From Dendrolimus kikuchii (lineage: Eukaryota > Arthropoda > Insecta > Lepidoptera > Lasiocampidae), in contig CM034412.1 in the NCBI GenBank assembly GCA_019925095.2, forward strand, positions 7,499,501 through 7,563,500: a stretch of DNA of 64,000 nt. Reading direction: 5' to 3'. This document shows, one piece after another, positions 54,001 to 64,000 of the stretch (positions within the stretch are counted from its first letter, which is position 1; each line of letters begins with the position of its first letter). Made by a program: the position numbers and the translations under genes. The notes beneath the pieces are model-generated. The model had not been told where the DNA came from. It did not search any database and worked only from the letters and a program-made list of their open reading frames with translations.

Positions 54001-55383
54001 ACCGATACGTCGGATTAAGTCTTAAAGTTCTATAGCACACAGTCCAAAGTGTACCCCATAGAAACCCGACAGATTTGCTACCTTGCGGCGATGCTCAAGA
54101 CTTTGAAGCCGAGCATCGAAAAGACTATCATCGCTAATCATCTTGTTGGCTCTCCTATTAATCGACTTCAATACAACTGCGTTATAGTCTTACAAGATTA
54201 TGGGCTGCAATATAGCTAATACCAATTAAATATCTTAATTATTCCATAAAATAATAGTTTAAATAATATAATGTTAAGTATAGGTTAAAAACGTAAGACA
54301 GGCGTCAGTCTACACCTTGTATCAACTTTTTAAAATGTTCATGCAGCTGTGAATGTCGCCGTCCATTAGTGCAGTAATTTGAATAACAAATGTTGTATCA
54401 ATAACCCGGTAGTAAATCAATTACGCCTTTAATTAACTTTAAAAACGATTTTACAACCGCTAATTCATAACGAATAGATAATAAATATCATGTCTCATTA
54501 GTTCCATCTTTTATTAACAGTCGTGAAGTTTTAGGAATCGGTACACTAAGTTATATGTCACTATTATAGCATAGTACATATTCATTTTCAAATTCATTTA
54601 TTTGTATTATATTATTTTTAGGCCTTATACAATTATATCCAAAACTTATGGTAATAACACATTTTGAATTAAAATTAAGGCTACAATTTTTTTGACGGCG
54701 GTTGCTGCACTAGACTAGATCTGTATTGCGGCACCCAAAACAATTTTATTATAGGAACTTAAATATAATGGAATTATTCATTAATTAACCTATAACTATG
54801 AGTGCGTGCGTGTGTGTTTGTGTGTGTCTCTCTGTGTGTGTGTGTGTGTGTTTGGTGTGTATGCCCCTAGTGTTATAGTCGGTTTGGTTATATGCATTCT
54901 GTGTCGCTGTTATATAATGTTTTTAACGATTTACTAATTTGGTGTTTAAACTTTGATGCTGACATTTCTTTGGCGGAGGGTGTTTTGCTATACTTTATTA
55001 TAAATGGATATATGGACGTATGGAGGAAGGCGTTTGGCAAAGGTGTATGTATTTTAGGTAAGGGTAGGGTATATTATAAATTCTACGGGAGGTGAGATAT
55101 TGGAAGTTAGGGGCATTTAGATTTTCTTTATGAATTGCTGTGGCTACCTTGCACATATAGAGTTGTCGGGCTGTCTAAAACGTCACTTTCTATGTATAGT
55201 GTATTGGTGGGATATCTGTACGGTTTTTATGCATAACTTTCAGTATTGCTCGCTGTACTCATGTTATCGTAACATGTTAAGTTAATTGATGCACTGTTAT
55301 TACACATACATTATTTCTTTTGTATTATTCCCATTATTAAATTAGATTAACTAAACAAAATTGTTTTGGTATCACCCTATAAA
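54001..55383. other. No gene seen; (TG)n-rich patch
   Basis: 54001-54190 may continue the LINE relic. An imperfect (TG)n microsatellite lies at 54800-54860. A 67-codon frame at 54892-55095 is not recognised. Confidence 0.5.
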
Positions 55384-55475
55384 GAAGGTTTGCAACAAAA
55401 ATCAGTGTTGTGTCGAATATAATTCCGGCACAGGAATAAGCTGAGTGCAAACCGTGTTCGCTGGAAATGTGGCAC
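55384..55475 (-). mobile_element. Foldback MITE-like element, copy 2
   Basis: Reverse-orientation relative of 7545-7645, about 80% alike by eye, sharing GGTTTGCA ends and the CGAATATAATTCCGGCAC core. Confidence 0.6.
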
Positions 55476-55595
55476 ATAAGTCTCAAAACATGTTTATTTT
55501 TATTAATCACATGTAAACAATGTAAGTACGCTGGTATTTCTTCAAATAAATATTTAATTCTTTCACGTAATATAGTTAAGTTAAATATTCAAGTA

Positions 55596-55850
55596 GTATT
55601 ATATTAGTGGTTAACACGCTTCCGTCCTAAACGCAAATGACGCGGGCTCGGCAAAGCATTCAGTTGTTAGGCAGTTCTCTACAGTTATTACGTGACGACG
55701 ATGAAGGAAAATATCGTGATGAAACTTGCACATCCAGATAATGGATGTATCATGCCAAGCCTTGGACAAACGTGACGGGTCACGTACTGTCCGTTTCCCT
55801 ATAAAACTGGGAGGACCGAGATACGCAGTGGAACTTTTATAGACTCTTAT
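55596..55850 (+). repeat. tRNA-derived SINE-B copy, worn
   Basis: Matches 40480-40755: a TAGTGGTTAACACGC A-box region, ATATCGTGATGAAACTTGCA, CCTTGGACAAACGTGACGGG and a (TTATT) end. The B box is eroded. Confidence 0.75.
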
Positions 55851-56689
55851 TATTATTCGAAGTCAGGTTAGTAGCTAGAAGTCCTAAATCTAAGTATATT
55901 GAACAGCAGTTCGTATACACCGTTTGGACAATTTCAGGATTCCGTGAATATTTTTGTAATCTTCGAGTAATTATCATGTCCATCCCTCTTTGTTACGGTG
56001 CATTTGGTCTATATAACTGGAACATAGGGCTATGTTTTCTATATGACGCTTATTAATTATTATATGTCACAGAATAGGACGGTGATGGCGCGGTAGCAGC
56101 GTAGTGGCAGTGCGGTAGCAGCATGGTGGCGGCATGTCGGCGATAGAGTCTACACAAACGCGAACTGATAAGAAATGTAACTTTTGGAGTACGTATTACT
56201 CATAAGTAATTTGTTGTTTGACCTCATTCAAAATGATGGGTCTATAACATAAATCCGGTAGTTTTCGTGTGGAATCTTCATGAAGATTAATTTAAAATTT
56301 GATGGACATATTTACTTCACACTGGTTAAATACATAAACCGTGCAAAGGTACATTTGAAGTAGAAAATATCGCGAGATGATCTACACCCAACTCTCACTT
56401 GACCAGTTTTTTTTTTCATTGTAAACCCATAAAATGCTTATTTCGGTATTTAGAACTTGATTCAACCGCTTTAATGGTCTGCAACCTATATTATTATCAA
56501 CAGCTAATTACCATTTAATACTAATTAATGTATTTTAAACGTTGATTGATTGATGAACACGTGTTCGCGGGAATTTTGTTTTGTGATAAGTGATGCTCCA
56601 GTAATTAACAGATCGGCCAATCAAAGATAGTCGGGGTGCACGTTTATAACTGGTTTTTGTTTATGGTATTATTTGTACTTTTTTTATAT
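55851..56689. other. No gene seen
   Basis: A short GC-richer patch with repeated GCGGTAGCAG words lies at about 56085-56130. No coding signal. Confidence 0.5.
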
Positions 56690-56810
56690 TGCGAATCGGG
56701 AAGACAAGAAGCCGTCCCAGCTGATGGAAAGTGGTTACCGTCACCTATGCATTACGTCTGCAACATCGGGGCGAAGCCAACACTTTGCCAGCCTCTAGGG
56801 ATACAAATGA
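56690..56810 (-). repeat. SINE-A fragment, diverged
   Basis: CGTCCCAGCTGATGGAAAGT and GGTTACCGTCACCTATG match the 3' half of SINE-A on the minus strand; the rest has diverged. Confidence 0.55.
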
Positions 56811-57227
56811 TAGGGGGATGAGATAGAGAGATCAGTCAGGATGAATGGGATACAGGGAGAAGGCGAAGTGGGTCATCTGAACTTTCACTCAATGCACGAA
56901 ACACGATTAGCTCAAAACTGTTTCACACCAATGTTCTGTGAAAGCGAGGTATCACACCGATCAAGCCGACCCTGAAATCTGTAATCTAGAAATGATTCCA
57001 ACATGACTCTGCCACGTTACATGCCACGAATAGATATTTAACCTACCCTTGAACTTAACCTCTGCCCGACCGTGTTAAATTCTTCCTATTATATCTGCAC
57101 TGAATGTCTTCGGAATTTCTTATTATGAGACTTGCATATTGATTACAAGAAACAAACCTTCTTATTTAATTCTCCCATTCTCGCCATCAAGAATGATTAT
57201 GTATCGTATGTATGTATGTATATATAT
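56811..57227. other. No gene seen
   Basis: Ends in a short (TATG)n run at 57205-57222 that leads into the palindrome. Nothing else recognised. Confidence 0.5.
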
Positions 57228-57236
57228 AGTGATTTG

Positions 57237-57274
<38 letters not shown>

Positions 57275-57283
57275 CAAATCACT
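57228..57283. repeat. Perfect 56-bp palindrome centred on (TA)15
   Basis: AGTGATTTGTAAT (57228-57240), (TA)15 (57241-57270), then ATTACAAATCACT (57271-57283). The whole block equals its own reverse complement. Confidence 0.9.
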
Positions 57284-57776
57284 AACTGACTTTCAACACA
57301 TAGCCCAAACTACTGGGACTCGGACCGTGAAAAAATGTATGCGGATTTTTTCTGTACAGTAGGTGCGTACTAAGAGAGGATTTTTTAACATTCAACTCAT
57401 AAAGGGATGAAAACTCGTATGAAAAATTGTATAAAATAACCGTCATTTTCAAAGTGAAAAGCACTAAAATTTACATACCAGCTTCTGGTTAGCAATAAAC
57501 GTACACACACATGTATAGCGTTTTTGGAAATTCAACCCCGAAGTGGGTGAAAAGGGAGGACTGAAGTTTGTGTGAAAAACCATCATATTCACATTAAGAA
57601 GCACGAAATTGTATGTACGTGATTATGATTAGAAATAAATTACATATATAGGTATATCGGCATTTTTGGAAATTCTATCTATCCTTAAAATGAAAAAGAG
57701 GCTACATTTTTACCTTTTTTCACTACTTAAACTATTTTTAATCTACGCAAGCGAAGCCGCAGGCGACCGTTTCCAC
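57284..57776 (+). repeat. Degenerate tandem repeat with Helitron-like end
   Basis: Two or three diverged units of about 140-155 bp begin near 57362, 57518 and 57656, each with GCG/GGCATTTTTGGAAATTC-like starts and a GGGTGAAAAG-type block. The end has GCAAGCGAAGCCGCAGGCGA, similar to Helitron 3' ends. Confidence 0.4.
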
Positions 57777-58804
57777 CCATTTTCTTTTTTCTTTTGTTAA
57801 GAATAACGGCTGTTCATAACCGGTACCAGTAGCGGAACCGTAAAAGACAACATTTAAAATTGTCTCTTCATTGCATTCATAAAAGAATAAATAAATCTTG
57901 TCTTAATATTACTCTTAATGCGGGACAATCATAACAACACGACCGTACGTTAAAACACCAATAAATTCACATCTTAGTATATACTACAAACCACTTTTTA
58001 TTTGAAGTCATATATAAAACACTTTATGCCGATTTAATAGCTTTTAATCATTTGAACGCAGCTTAAGAAAATATCTCCATTTGACATGTCAGAATTAACG
58101 TTCGTTAACGTGGAAATTTACAAATGAATATATGAATAATATAATATGAAAATTGAATATTTAATATATCGCTTAGAATAATGTCTTTTGTTTAATTTGT
58201 GTGAGTGCTATTCTGATAATTTTGTTTCTTTTAAATTAGGAATTTTAGCTTCTTCGACGTATCACAAGATAATAATAAGAACCATTAGCTCGTAATAAAT
58301 GTATTGAGATTATACATTTTAAATTGTATTTCTTTATTTACTCAATATTTTACATGTTTTACGTATGTAGCTGTCGATTTACAATCTAACGAATTTCAGC
58401 CAGTCAACTTCTGGACAAACGGAACAGTAACTACGCATAATAATGCGTAGGTAAATTAAAATAACTGTATAGTAAATTGTAATAACAATTTACCGCGAAA
58501 TTTAGAATTTGCCTCTGATTGTCAAATTTCATAATAGTAACAAATAAACAGAGTTACTTTCACATTTATATATTAGTAGTTATTATATATTAATACAGAT
58601 AAAAGCAAAAGGTTTTATACACGTATTATGTACTTATAGACCATATTATAACAATATGTTTTTGGTAACGCCTCATCACACTACACATTCATTCATTCAT
58701 TCCCACTATAATTTAGGGACGCAGAACAGGGCGTTAATCTAGCCAAACACTCCAAATCTCTGATTCTTTTACCATCAGCCTGATTTAGAAAAAAAAAATC
58801 TGTT
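57777..58804. other. AT-rich DNA, no gene seen
   Basis: A (CATT)n run of four units lies near 58687-58702. Nothing else recognised. Confidence 0.55.
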
Positions 58805-58995
58805 TAAATAAAACTAAATTTTGACCATTTTAAACGCAGCATTTATTTGATTTTTATTTTGCCGTTTCGGCCACTTTTTAGTTAGCCGTGATCACGGAGT
58901 ATAAAGATGTCATCTGTCTTCCGTGATCACGGCTACTGAAAAGTGGCCCAAACGTCAAAATAAAAATCAAATAAATTGTCGCGAAAACTTAAGAA
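58805..58995. mobile_element. PLE-derived foldback (two inverted 3' ends)
   Basis: The left half reads TTTATTTGATTTTTATTTTG, CCGTTTCGGCCACTTTTTAG and CCGTGATCACGG. The right half reads CCGTGATCACGGCTACTGAA, AAGTGGCCCAAACGTC and AAAATAAAAATCAAATAAA. They are reverse complements about a short ATGTCATCTG centre. The end GTCGCGAAAACTTAAGAAAAT follows, as in the other PLE 3' ends. Confidence 0.75.
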
Positions 58996-59484
58996 AATAC
59001 TAAGACATCGCTTTAAAGTTACGCACACACTTGCGTATTTAAATCTTACTTGCTAGCTTGCTACAGTCGTTTCCGAGCAATCAATAACAGAAACACCAAA
59101 GAGCTAATGGGACACAAAAAAAAAACGTCAAAAAACCTAAATTATTGTGGCACTTGAAAAAGAGGTAGTATATTAATGTCGTGTTTAGTAAGCGTCAAAG
59201 TGTACCGACGACATTGACGACGGAAATAAAGTTAAGTGCTCGCACACTTGCGACTTTTGCTAGCAGTATTTTAACATTCATAATTTTATTATTACAATTA
59301 CAGCTATAAATAATAATTAAAATACAATTATTAGCTATAATAAACTACTAAAATAAATTCAGAAATATCTTTCTACTTACACTTATACAATATAATCATG
59401 CTATTAGATTGGCTCTAAGAAAATATGAATTTCGGAAAATAAATATCTACACTTATATTATATTATATACTTATACGAAAGTTT
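58996..59484. other. AT-rich DNA, no gene seen
   Basis: Nothing recognised. Confidence 0.55.
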
Positions 59485-59602
59485 GGATGTATAGATGGCC
59501 CAATCAAGCCAGAACGGCTGACCAGATTTGGATGAAACTTGGCACAGAGTTAAATTATAGTATGGAATACACTAACTCGAGCGAAGCCTCGGACAAAAGC
59601 TA
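59485..59602 (+). mobile_element. Helitron-like 3' end
   Basis: ATGGCCCAATCAAGCCAGAACGG-type sequence ending CGAGCGAAGC...ACAAAAGCTAG followed by T, the standard Helitron end. The 5' part is not clear; a 64-codon frame across it is not a gene. Confidence 0.55.
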
Positions 59603-59682
59603 GTAAACTAATATATGTAAAATACTATGTATGTATATCTCTTTTTTGAAACCAACTACATCGCTAGATTAGCAAAGATTTA

Positions 59683-59722
59683 TGTAGCCTGTAAGAGATC
59701 GCTTTAACGCTCCTGTTGCCAC
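59683..59722 (+). repeat. LINE 3' stem-loop block, worn
   Basis: TGTAAGAGATCGCTTTAACGCTCCTGTTGCC resembles the block at 50866-50900. Confidence 0.4.
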
Positions 59723-59972
59723 AAAAGTGCGGTGCAGATCAAACCACTTTTTGTCGATATTTACTGATCAATTTTTATCATAAAGATGTAACATGATCTT
59801 TTTTGTAAAGTTTCTATAGTTTTTTAAAGTTAAGAAAAGGATTCACCATATCAACTCCATATTATTGACATAAACCAATTTTACTCGTTCAATTTTTATC
59901 AAAACAAAAAATCATAAAAATTATCTACATCTTTATAAAAGAGAGATAAATAATTTGTTTTATTCGCAATAA
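59723..59972. other. AT-rich DNA, no gene seen
   Basis: Flank of the R1-clade LINE. Composition changes sharply at about 60050. Confidence 0.55.
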
Positions 59973-60101
59973 AATAATAATACACCTGAAAAACGACTGC
60001 ATCTATGGAATTTCCGCTATCGCCCAAAAATCAGTACCGAAAAATCCTCAAGTACGTTGGCGTTGATACAAGCCTTAAGAGATAGGTTGTTTCCAGCATC
60101 G

Positions 60102-62495
60102 ATGCCATCGGCCTCGGGTTCGGCGACGCTGTCTACGTCTTCGGCGGCAACCGTGCCCATATCGTGTTCCCCCGTTTTTGTGGCCAGATCAAGGTCGCGC
60201 TTTTGGGACCGGTCCCAAAGCAGCGACGCCGACTCGGCCGCTACGTCGGGTGCCTCCACCCCAGCGCGCGCGCGCTCGCCTTTGCGCCCCGCGGGGGGCG
60301 CAACCGCGTCGGTACTCGCGGGTGCGGAGGCCTTCCTCCGCACCGAGGGGGGGGAAAAAGGGCGTAAGGCGCGCAAGGCCACCGCCGCCAAACTGGCCGC
60401 GGCTAGCCAGTGCGCCGCCCTCGTAGGGGACGTCTCGTCCTTCGGCCCAGGGGAGCTCCGCCTCGCGGCGAGCGCCCAAGTGGCCGAAATCCTTCAAATT
60501 GCCCAGACGTCGGGCAATCTGAAGGGGGGCTACGTGCGTCGGCTGAAGGATGCCGCGAACAGGTTGTCGGACATTGTCGACACCCTGGCCACGCGGAATC
60601 CGGAAACCGAGGCATGGAGGCTCGGAAACGAAAATGCGCGTTTGCGCATGGAATTGAACTCATTGCGGGGGGAAAATCTTTCCTACCGTAAGGAGTTTGA
60701 GGAAATGCGCAAGGCCCTAAAGGCCTCCGCTCCGGCTGTGGAGCCGGCGCCCGCTGTTGTGGCGACGCCGCCCCCCGTACCCGTCAAGCGGAAGGCCCGG
60801 GCTGTCGCGGCGGAGGTGGCGGCGATTCCGGAACCGCCCGCCGCGCTCGCTGCGGCTAAAAAACCGCGTCCGGCCCCTGCTGCGGTAGCAGGGCCAAAAC
60901 CGGTTCCCGTCAACGGGACGGAATCGGCCGCGGCGCCCGCCGACGGGGCGGCGCCGACGTCCATCCCGATCGGGCCCGGCGGCGGGGAGTTCGATGCGTT
61001 TTTGCGAGTCGTGCTCGACGCCATCGCGCCGTTCGTTCGCGCGCAATTTGCCGCGATTGAGGACCGGCTGAACCCCGCGCCGACCCTCCGTCCGCCGCTC
61101 GCGGCCGACCGAAGTAAGGCGCCGGCGCCCAGACCGACGCCTCGCGACCAGGCCACCGGAAGGCCAAGACCAGTCACGGCTGCCGCCGCCGTCCTGCGAG
61201 GTCTGGGGGAAGCAAGTACCCCGGTCCCGGTGGAGGTGGTGGCGGCCCCGGCCGTCGGGGTGGCAGGCTCCCCACTGCCACCGGCCCCCCAAAAAAAGAA
61301 GCACAGGGGGGGCGTGAAGCGGACGCTCAGAAAGCAGCGGAGGGCGGCGCGCGCCGCCGCCGCTGCTTCAGCGGCCTCCGCTACGGTGCCCGCGCCTGTG
61401 GTGCCGGCCCCCAGGCAGCGGGCGGCGCTCGCGGCCGCGACACCGGTCGTCGCGGCGCCCGTCGTCCGCGCTCGCGTCACGCACGTCGCGCCGCCACTGG
61501 CGCCCGTGGCCCCCACCCCCGCCCCGGAGGGGGGGGCGTGGACCACGGTCGTCAAGCGGAAAAAGGGTAAAGGGGCGAGGGCCGACGGGCCCCCTCCCCT
61601 CCCCCAGGCGCAAGCTGCTCCCCTGCCGACGGGGCGGGGGCAGCAACAGCGGAAACAGGCTGCAAAGCCTGCGGTCGTATTCCGCGAGCCGAAGTCGGCC
61701 GCAGTTATCATTAAACTGCTGCCGGCAGCGGCCGCGAAGGGTGTCGGTTATCGCGAGGTCTTTGCAAAGGCCTCGACGGTGGTCGACATCGCGGCCATGG
61801 GCCTCCGCGAGGGGCTGAAGGTGGTGCGGACCGTCAGGGACGCGCGTCTCCTCGAGTTCCAGCCGGGACCCGAGAGCGCGGCCAAGGCGGACCGCGTCGC
61901 CGAGGCTCTGCGCGGAGCCCTTGTAGGGATGGCTGAGGTCGTCCGCCCCGTAAAGCGTGGGGAGCTTTACGTCTCTGGGCTGGACGAATCAGTCACGGTC
62001 GATGGGCTGCGTGACGCGATCGCGCGCGCCGGCAATTGCCGGCGCGACGACGTGCGCACGAAGCACATCGGTGCAGGACCGGGCGGTTTGGGCGCATCAT
62101 ACGTGATGTGCCCCGTCGCTGCTGCCAAAGCCATCGTCGAGCTGGGCTACCTCGTGGTAGGCTTCACCTCGGCGAGGGTGGAGGCACTGGAAGCCAGACC
62201 GATACGTTGTTACCGGTGTTACAACGTCGGCCATGGCGCCCAGACCTGTCCGGACACGTGCCCGGACCGGACCAACTTGTGTCTCCGCTGCGGTAAGAGC
62301 GGACACAAGATGCCGGACTGCACGGCCCGGAACCCCCACTGCGCGGCGTGCGCGGCGGGGGGACTCAACGCTGCCCACCCCACGTTGGCGAGGTTCTGCC
62401 AGCCTCCCTACGTGAAGGGCAAATTCGTCCATCCGAGGACGAAACAACGCACGGGTGTTACGGGAGTACGCGCAATGGACACCTCCAATGCCTAG
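60102..62495 (+). CDS. R1-clade LINE ORF1 (gag-like nucleic-acid-binding protein)
   Basis: 797 codons from the first in-frame ATG (60102); the frame is open upstream to 59973 without another ATG, so the true start may be missing by 5' truncation. The middle is low-complexity, rich in A, P and K, with basic clusters (KKKHRGG, KRTLRKQRRAARAAA, VVKRKKGKGA). The C-terminal part holds three zinc knuckles: CYRCYNVGHGAQTC (about residue 702), CLRCGKSGHKMPDC (726) and CAAC...H...C (746), the standard set in R1/TRAS/SART-type LINEs. The protein would bind its own RNA to form the retrotransposition particle. GC content is far above the flanking DNA. The stop overlaps the ORF2 start (ATGCCTAG), pointing to coupled translation. 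No frameshift or stop is seen, so the copy may be young. Confidence 0.88.
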   Translation: MPSASGSATLSTSSAATVPISCSPVFVARSRSRFWDRSQSSDADSAATSGASTPARARSPLRPAGGATASVLAGAEAFLRTEGGEKGRKARKATAAKLAAASQCAALVGDVSSFGPGELRLAASAQVAEILQIAQTSGNLKGGYVRRLKDAANRLSDIVDTLATRNPETEAWRLGNENARLRMELNSLRGENLSYRKEFEEMRKALKASAPAVEPAPAVVATPPPVPVKRKARAVAAEVAAIPEPPAALAAAKKPRPAPAAVAGPKPVPVNGTESAAAPADGAAPTSIPIGPGGGEFDAFLRVVLDAIAPFVRAQFAAIEDRLNPAPTLRPPLAADRSKAPAPRPTPRDQATGRPRPVTAAAAVLRGLGEASTPVPVEVVAAPAVGVAGSPLPPAPQKKKHRGGVKRTLRKQRRAARAAAAASAASATVPAPVVPAPRQRAALAAATPVVAAPVVRARVTHVAPPLAPVAPTPAPEGGAWTTVVKRKKGKGARADGPPPLPQAQAAPLPTGRGQQQRKQAAKPAVVFREPKSAAVIIKLLPAAAAKGVGYREVFAKASTVVDIAAMGLREGLKVVRTVRDARLLEFQPGPESAAKADRVAEALRGALVGMAEVVRPVKRGELYVSGLDESVTVDGLRDAIARAGNCRRDDVRTKHIGAGPGGLGASYVMCPVAAAKAIVELGYLVVGFTSARVEALEARPIRCYRCYNVGHGAQTCPDTCPDRTNLCLRCGKSGHKMPDCTARNPHCAACAAGGLNAAHPTLARFCQPPYVKGKFVHPRTKQRTGVTGVRAMDTSNA

Positions 62496-64000
62496 TACGC
62501 CCGTAACAATACTATTTCAGGCGAACGTAAACCACTCCCCCACCGCTCAGGATTTGTGCCTGCAGGCGATGGCGGAGTGGCAAGCGAACTTGGCCGTAAT
62601 AAGCGAACCTTATTACGTGCCGCCTTGCGGCAATTGGGTGGGCGACCTCGATGACGTGGTAGCGGTGGTGGCCAGAGCCGGTTCTGGCACACCGCTTACA
62701 TGTCTCGAAAGAGGAAAGGGCTATGCGGTGGCGGAGAGCGGGAGTATCGTCGTCATAGGCGTTTACTTTTCGCGCAACCGCCCCCTGGCGGAGTTCGAGC
62801 TTCACTTGGACGCCATCAGGGCTGCCATAGGCAGATTGTCGCCTAAAACGATCTTCGTAATGGGCGACTTTAACGCAAAGCACTGTTCCTGGGGAAATGC
62901 GTTCACGGAACCTAGGGGCCGGACGGTTGAGGAATGGGCTCTTCAATCCGGCCTGACCATATTGAACCAGGGATCGGTCCAGACCTGCGTGCGCGCGCGG
63001 GGTGGATCGGTCATCGACCTGTCATTCGCCACTCATGCGGCCGCCCGCAGAGTTGTCGGATGGAGGGTGCTGGAGGAGGTGGAGTCGCTCTCTGATCATC
63101 GGTACATCAGATTTGAGCTTACCCCCTCCTCCGGTCCGAGCCCTGTTCATCGCCCCCCTCTCCTCCCGCGTTGGGCCCTTACCAAGCTCGATCCGGAGCA
63201 GGCCGAGGAGTGGGCACTCACGGAAAGCTGGGCCTACCCAGTCGAATTCGAGAACCTGGAGTCGCAGGCAGAGCACATGCGCAAGACCCTGACGAGGGTT
63301 TGCGACGCGGCGATGCCTCGCGTCTCCAAGCGGCAGCCTCCGTGCAAGCAGGTCCACTGGTGGACCGAGGAGCTGGGCGAGATGCGAAAGGCAGTTCGCA
63401 TCATCAGCCACAGGCTCAAACGCTGCAGGGCGCGCCGTCCTCCGGACTACGTCGCGGAAAATGGACTCGTGGGAGAGTTTAGGGAGGCCAGAAAGGCCCT
63501 TTCGATTGCAATACTGCAAGCGAAAGCCCGGGCTCGGGCCGAGCTCCTCGAGACGCTCGATCGGGATCCTTGGGGGCGTCCGTACCGTGGGGCCCGCAAC
63601 ACGTTGCGGCCTTGCACATCCACGGTCACGGAAACGCTCGAACCCGAGGTGCTCCGGTCGGTTATCGACGGGCTCTTCCCGGATCCGGGAAACTTCACTC
63701 CCCCCAGTATGGGTCCACCCGTTCCCGACACCCCCACGGACGAGGAGCCTCACTTCATCTCCGAGGGGGAACTAGACGTTGCCCTGGACCGGCTCCGGGG
63801 CAGGAAGACGGCACCGGGACCCGACGGGGTTCCAGGTCGACTCCTCTTCCTGGCCGCTAAACATCTACGCGGCCAGCTGCGGGAACTGTTCGAAGCCTGT
63901 ATTCGCGCAGGTCGGTTCCCGTCGCAATGGAAGGAGGGTCGTTTGTGCCTGATTCCCAAGGGAGGTCGGCCTCCCAACGATCCGTCCGCCTTCAGGCCCA
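62488..64000 (+). CDS. R1-clade LINE ORF2: APE endonuclease and start of RT (cut by window end)
   Basis: Open for 504 codons from the ATG at 62488, which overlaps the ORF1 stop by 8 bases, and runs off the window. The N-terminal half is an apurinic-endonuclease-like domain: LFQANVNHS (residue 9), catalytic E in VISEPYY (about 39), MGDFNAKH (about 125), DLSFAT (about 177) and LSDHRYI (about 202). A linker of about 200 residues follows with WWTEELGEMRKAVR. The reverse transcriptase begins with RKTAPGPDGVPGRLL (about 440) and WKEGRLCLIPKGGRP. The protein nicks the target and primes reverse transcription there. ORF order, knuckles and endonuclease motifs fit the R1 clade. The site is ordinary AT-rich DNA: no 28S rDNA and no TTAGG telomeric repeats are seen, so it is not R1, TRAS or SART in their usual targets. 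Confidence 0.9.
   Translation, partial: MPSTPVTILFQANVNHSPTAQDLCLQAMAEWQANLAVISEPYYVPPCGNWVGDLDDVVAVVARAGSGTPLTCLERGKGYAVAESGSIVVIGVYFSRNRPLAEFELHLDAIRAAIGRLSPKTIFVMGDFNAKHCSWGNAFTEPRGRTVEEWALQSGLTILNQGSVQTCVRARGGSVIDLSFATHAAARRVVGWRVLEEVESLSDHRYIRFELTPSSGPSPVHRPPLLPRWALTKLDPEQAEEWALTESWAYPVEFENLESQAEHMRKTLTRVCDAAMPRVSKRQPPCKQVHWWTEELGEMRKAVRIISHRLKRCRARRPPDYVAENGLVGEFREARKALSIAILQAKARARAELLETLDRDPWGRPYRGARNTLRPCTSTVTETLEPEVLRSVIDGLFPDPGNFTPPSMGPPVPDTPTDEEPHFISEGELDVALDRLRGRKTAPGPDGVPGRLLFLAAKHLRGQLRELFEACIRAGRFPSQWKEGRLCLIPKGGRPPNDPSAFRP

Noticed and set aside
60683..61711. Long minus-strand frame of 342 codons in the GC-rich region
   Set aside because: It is the shadow of ORF1 of the R1-clade LINE; high GC makes all frames long and its translation is low-complexity.
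63022..63753. Minus-strand 243-codon frame
   Set aside because: Antisense shadow of ORF2, which has clear endonuclease and RT motifs on the plus strand.
60000..64000. Bacterial contamination explaining the GC-rich end
   Set aside because: The proteins are an R1-clade LINE gag with CCHC knuckles and an APE endonuclease/RT, and the sequence is continuous with lepidopteran-type DNA.

Overview
The window is insect nuclear DNA, almost certainly from a moth or butterfly. It is AT-rich, intron-bearing and packed with the mobile elements usual in Lepidoptera: an R1-clade LINE, a BEL/Pao retrotransposon, Penelope-like elements (PLEs), Lep1-like Helitrons, several SINE families and LINE 3' ends. No bacterial, plasmid or phage gene organisation and no CRISPR array is present. 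The order assignment rests on the repeat types and on a homeobox gene; the species cannot be told.

The only host gene I can support is a Msx/Drop (muscle segment homeobox) orthologue on the minus strand. Two coding exons are visible, 51642-51826 and the terminal exon 48725-48967. They are separated by an intron of 2.67 kb that falls between homeodomain residues 44 and 45 and is filled with SINE, LINE and PLE debris. Upstream exons and the promoter are not visible and probably lie beyond 64000.

Layout. 1-9,000: AT-rich DNA with a PLE fragment between 31-bp direct repeats, SINEs and LINE 3' ends. 9,043-10,760: a 5'-truncated PLE (reverse transcriptase plus GIY-YIG endonuclease) broken by one stop codon and bracketed by 39-bp inverted repeats. 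11,360-13,350: a SINE and a Helitron. 13,394-19,257: a BEL/Pao element with one intact 1,808-residue gag-pol frame. 20,000-31,600: SINEs, several LINE relics and a Helitron cleanly inserted in a SINE. 31,600-43,900: mostly empty, with SINEs, foldback elements, one GC-rich unexplained block and long microsatellites. 44,057-45,540: a decayed Jockey-like LINE interrupted by a tRNA-derived SINE. 46,000-59,700: the Msx exons plus PLE-derived foldbacks, SINEs and LINE tails. 60,000-64,000: a GC-rich R1-clade LINE with ORF1 and the first third or so of ORF2, cut by the window end.

There is no operon-like cooperation between genes; the biology is host gene plus layered parasites. I found no convincing undescribed multi-gene system. 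The best leads are: PLE 3' ends repeatedly found as head-to-head inverted pairs, with a hairpin showing a compensatory base change; five copies of one LINE family, all on the same strand, each with perfect 9-12 bp target-site duplications; an exact Helitron insertion with its empty site preserved; odd LTRs on an otherwise intact BEL element; and two short peptides that match each other but no family I recognise.
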